This document shows positions 62,958 through 64,000 of a stretch of 64,000 nucleotides of DNA, in pieces. Below the pieces are notes generated by a model. That model saw nothing but the letters and a program-made list of their open reading frames with translations, was not told where the DNA came from and ran no database searches. This DNA comes from Clytia hemisphaerica (taxonomy: Eukaryota; Cnidaria; Hydrozoa; Leptothecata; Clytiidae). The stretch covers positions 1,240,001 to 1,304,000 of the forward strand of contig CACVBU010000367.1 in the NCBI GenBank assembly GCA_902728285.1, in the 5' to 3' direction. Position numbers and translations under genes: made by a program. Numbering within the stretch: position 1 is the first letter of the stretch; the number at the start of each line of letters is the position of its first letter.

Positions 62958-64000
62958 ATGGCACCAAACAGGAGAAGAAAACTTCAAAATGCTTCAGAGA
63001 CTATCACGAGAAGAACAAGAAGCAGAAACGATCTAATCTCGGTAGAAGACCAGGAACTCGACAATATATTAAGACAAGATACTGAGGATGAAAATCCTTT
63101 TATCTCAATACAGATACAAAGGGATGTTCAGGAACAACAACAAGGAAATCCACAACACCAAGGTAACCCACAATTTCAAGGTAACCCACAGCCACAAGTT
63201 AACCCACAGCCACAAGGTAACCCTCAGCCACAAGTTAACCCACAGCCACAAGGTAACCCACAACCACAAGGGGCAGTTCAACAGCAGGCCAATAACCAGT
63301 TCGATCCTATGGCTTTTCATAATGATTTGTTGACTCTCTTGGAAGACAAATTTGATAAGGCAGACGAGAGAAGGGAAAGGGACAATTCTTTTCTAAAATC
63401 CCAAATAAAAAGCATGAGAAACAAACATATGTCTTATGATTTTAAAACTTTATCAAATAAACTACAATACAATTTCGTGCAAGAGTTATATGAGTTAAAT
63501 AACGAAGCCAAGGTTCTGTTTGAGGCAGGTTCTAGGAAACGGTTGTCATCTGTTCTCGACAAAATGGAGGAGCAGTTGGTCAAACGGCAGAAGATCGTCA
63601 AATACGCAGATCGGTCAATAGCAGGTTGGGATGCCATCAATGAATATTTGCCTAACGATTTGGCGGATAACTCGGATGACGATACCAGGCTCCGAAGAGC
63701 AGAAGGTAGAGCCATGACAAAAAGAAAACAAAAATCGGTTTTCTTCAACCAGCCACCAGCCAAAAGGTTTATGCCAACTCAGCAAAATCCAAACCAAAGT
63801 TTACCTTTTCCACATCTCCAAAATCCGATCCAAGGTTTGTCTTTGATACCTCAACAGGTCGTACAGCAGCATTTGCCACAGCATCAATTGGTCACGCCTT
63901 TTCAACGGCCCTTTCTATATCAAGGAGCCGCAGGAGTCGGCCCACAAAACCTCCACTTCCACAACAGAGTCAACCGGCCAGGTATCCAGTCCCACTCAAC
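62958..64000 (+). CDS. DIRS-like retrotransposon Gag-like protein (partial, runs off window)
   Basis: ATG at 62958 opens 347 codons without a stop to the window end. Basic N-terminus (MAPNRRRKLQNASETITRRT), then eight hexapeptide units of the GNPQPQ/VNPQPQ type (63147-63290), an acidic/coiled segment (LLTLLEDKFDKADERRERDN), a helical core and KYADRSIAGWDAINEYLPND, followed by SDDDTRLRRAEGRAMTKRKQ. The Gly-Trp..EY...SDDD..R..A..RA..KR pattern is what I know from the first ORF of DIRS-type (tyrosine-recombinase) retrotransposons in marine invertebrates. A Gln/Pro-rich tail follows. RT and recombinase would lie to the right. No other domain recognised. Confidence 0.6.
   Translation, partial: MAPNRRRKLQNASETITRRTRSRNDLISVEDQELDNILRQDTEDENPFISIQIQRDVQEQQQGNPQHQGNPQFQGNPQPQVNPQPQGNPQPQVNPQPQGNPQPQGAVQQQANNQFDPMAFHNDLLTLLEDKFDKADERRERDNSFLKSQIKSMRNKHMSYDFKTLSNKLQYNFVQELYELNNEAKVLFEAGSRKRLSSVLDKMEEQLVKRQKIVKYADRSIAGWDAINEYLPNDLADNSDDDTRLRRAEGRAMTKRKQKSVFFNQPPAKRFMPTQQNPNQSLPFPHLQNPIQGLSLIPQQVVQQHLPQHQLVTPFQRPFLYQGAAGVGPQNLHFHNRVNRPGIQSHS

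Overview
The window reads as animal (metazoan) nuclear DNA from an invertebrate, probably a non-model marine lineage. Evidence: spliced genes with GT/AG junctions, a recognisable repulsive guidance molecule (RGM) gene, the last exons of an Mdm2-like RING E3 ligase, and a typical mix of animal mobile elements (Helitron, Ty3-type LTR element, CR1/L2-like LINE, hAT-like elements, TA-target MITEs, a DIRS-like Gag). I cannot name the phylum: RGM and Mdm2 together fit several early-branching and lophotrochozoan groups. Host coding sequence is a small part; most of the window is mobile or repetitive DNA.

Layout. 1-5894 (minus): large Helitron protein with OTU, HUH-Rep and Pif1-type helicase parts, one frameshift, running off the left edge. 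6329-7562: nested inverted repeats. 7842-7940 and 11160-11383 (plus): two phase-compatible exons ending an Mdm2-like gene, with a 1.9-kb hAT-like non-autonomous element in the intron. 11524-11818: MITE with perfect 8-bp target duplication. 12346-18560: an unrecognised protein gene whose 3' part plus flanking satellite is duplicated almost exactly (1,938 bp, offset 3,267 bp). 18781-25687: three-level nest, a TA-flanked MITE split by a Ty3-type LTR retrotransposon whose gag is split by a 5'-truncated LINE. 25855-29225: short hairpin elements, an AATCGA-rich palindrome, another TA MITE and a G-rich minisatellite.

30546-40710 is a 10.2-kb foldback-like element. Its ends are inverted and nearly identical, and its arms are built of a 25-bp satellite, a GGTAACGA block and a 30-bp minisatellite. 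One arm is split by a MITE and a degenerate CR1/L2-like LINE, which itself carries two inserted hAT-like elements and a 155-bp tandem-repeat element. 41360-42672 holds three more MITEs, one inserted in another so cleanly that the target site can be read.

46945-53075 is the most unusual object: a young LTR retrotransposon (about 648-bp LTRs, 4-bp target duplication, primer-binding site and polypurine tract on the minus strand) with no protease, reverse transcriptase or integrase. Its only sense gene encodes a roughly 1,200-residue protein made of about 30 copies of a 15-residue Cys/His repeat followed by a Pro/Asp repeat. 53973-59932 (plus) is a two-coding-exon RGM gene whose 4.5-kb intron carries a second 155-bp tandem-repeat element. 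60026-60584 is a MITE, 61594-61665 a tRNA-like segment, and 62958-64000 the start of a DIRS-like Gag reading frame that leaves the window.

The host genes are unrelated in function (p53-pathway ubiquitin ligase, BMP/neogenin ligand, unknown scaffold-like protein). The dominant story is layered transposition, in which relative insertion order can be read directly from target duplications.
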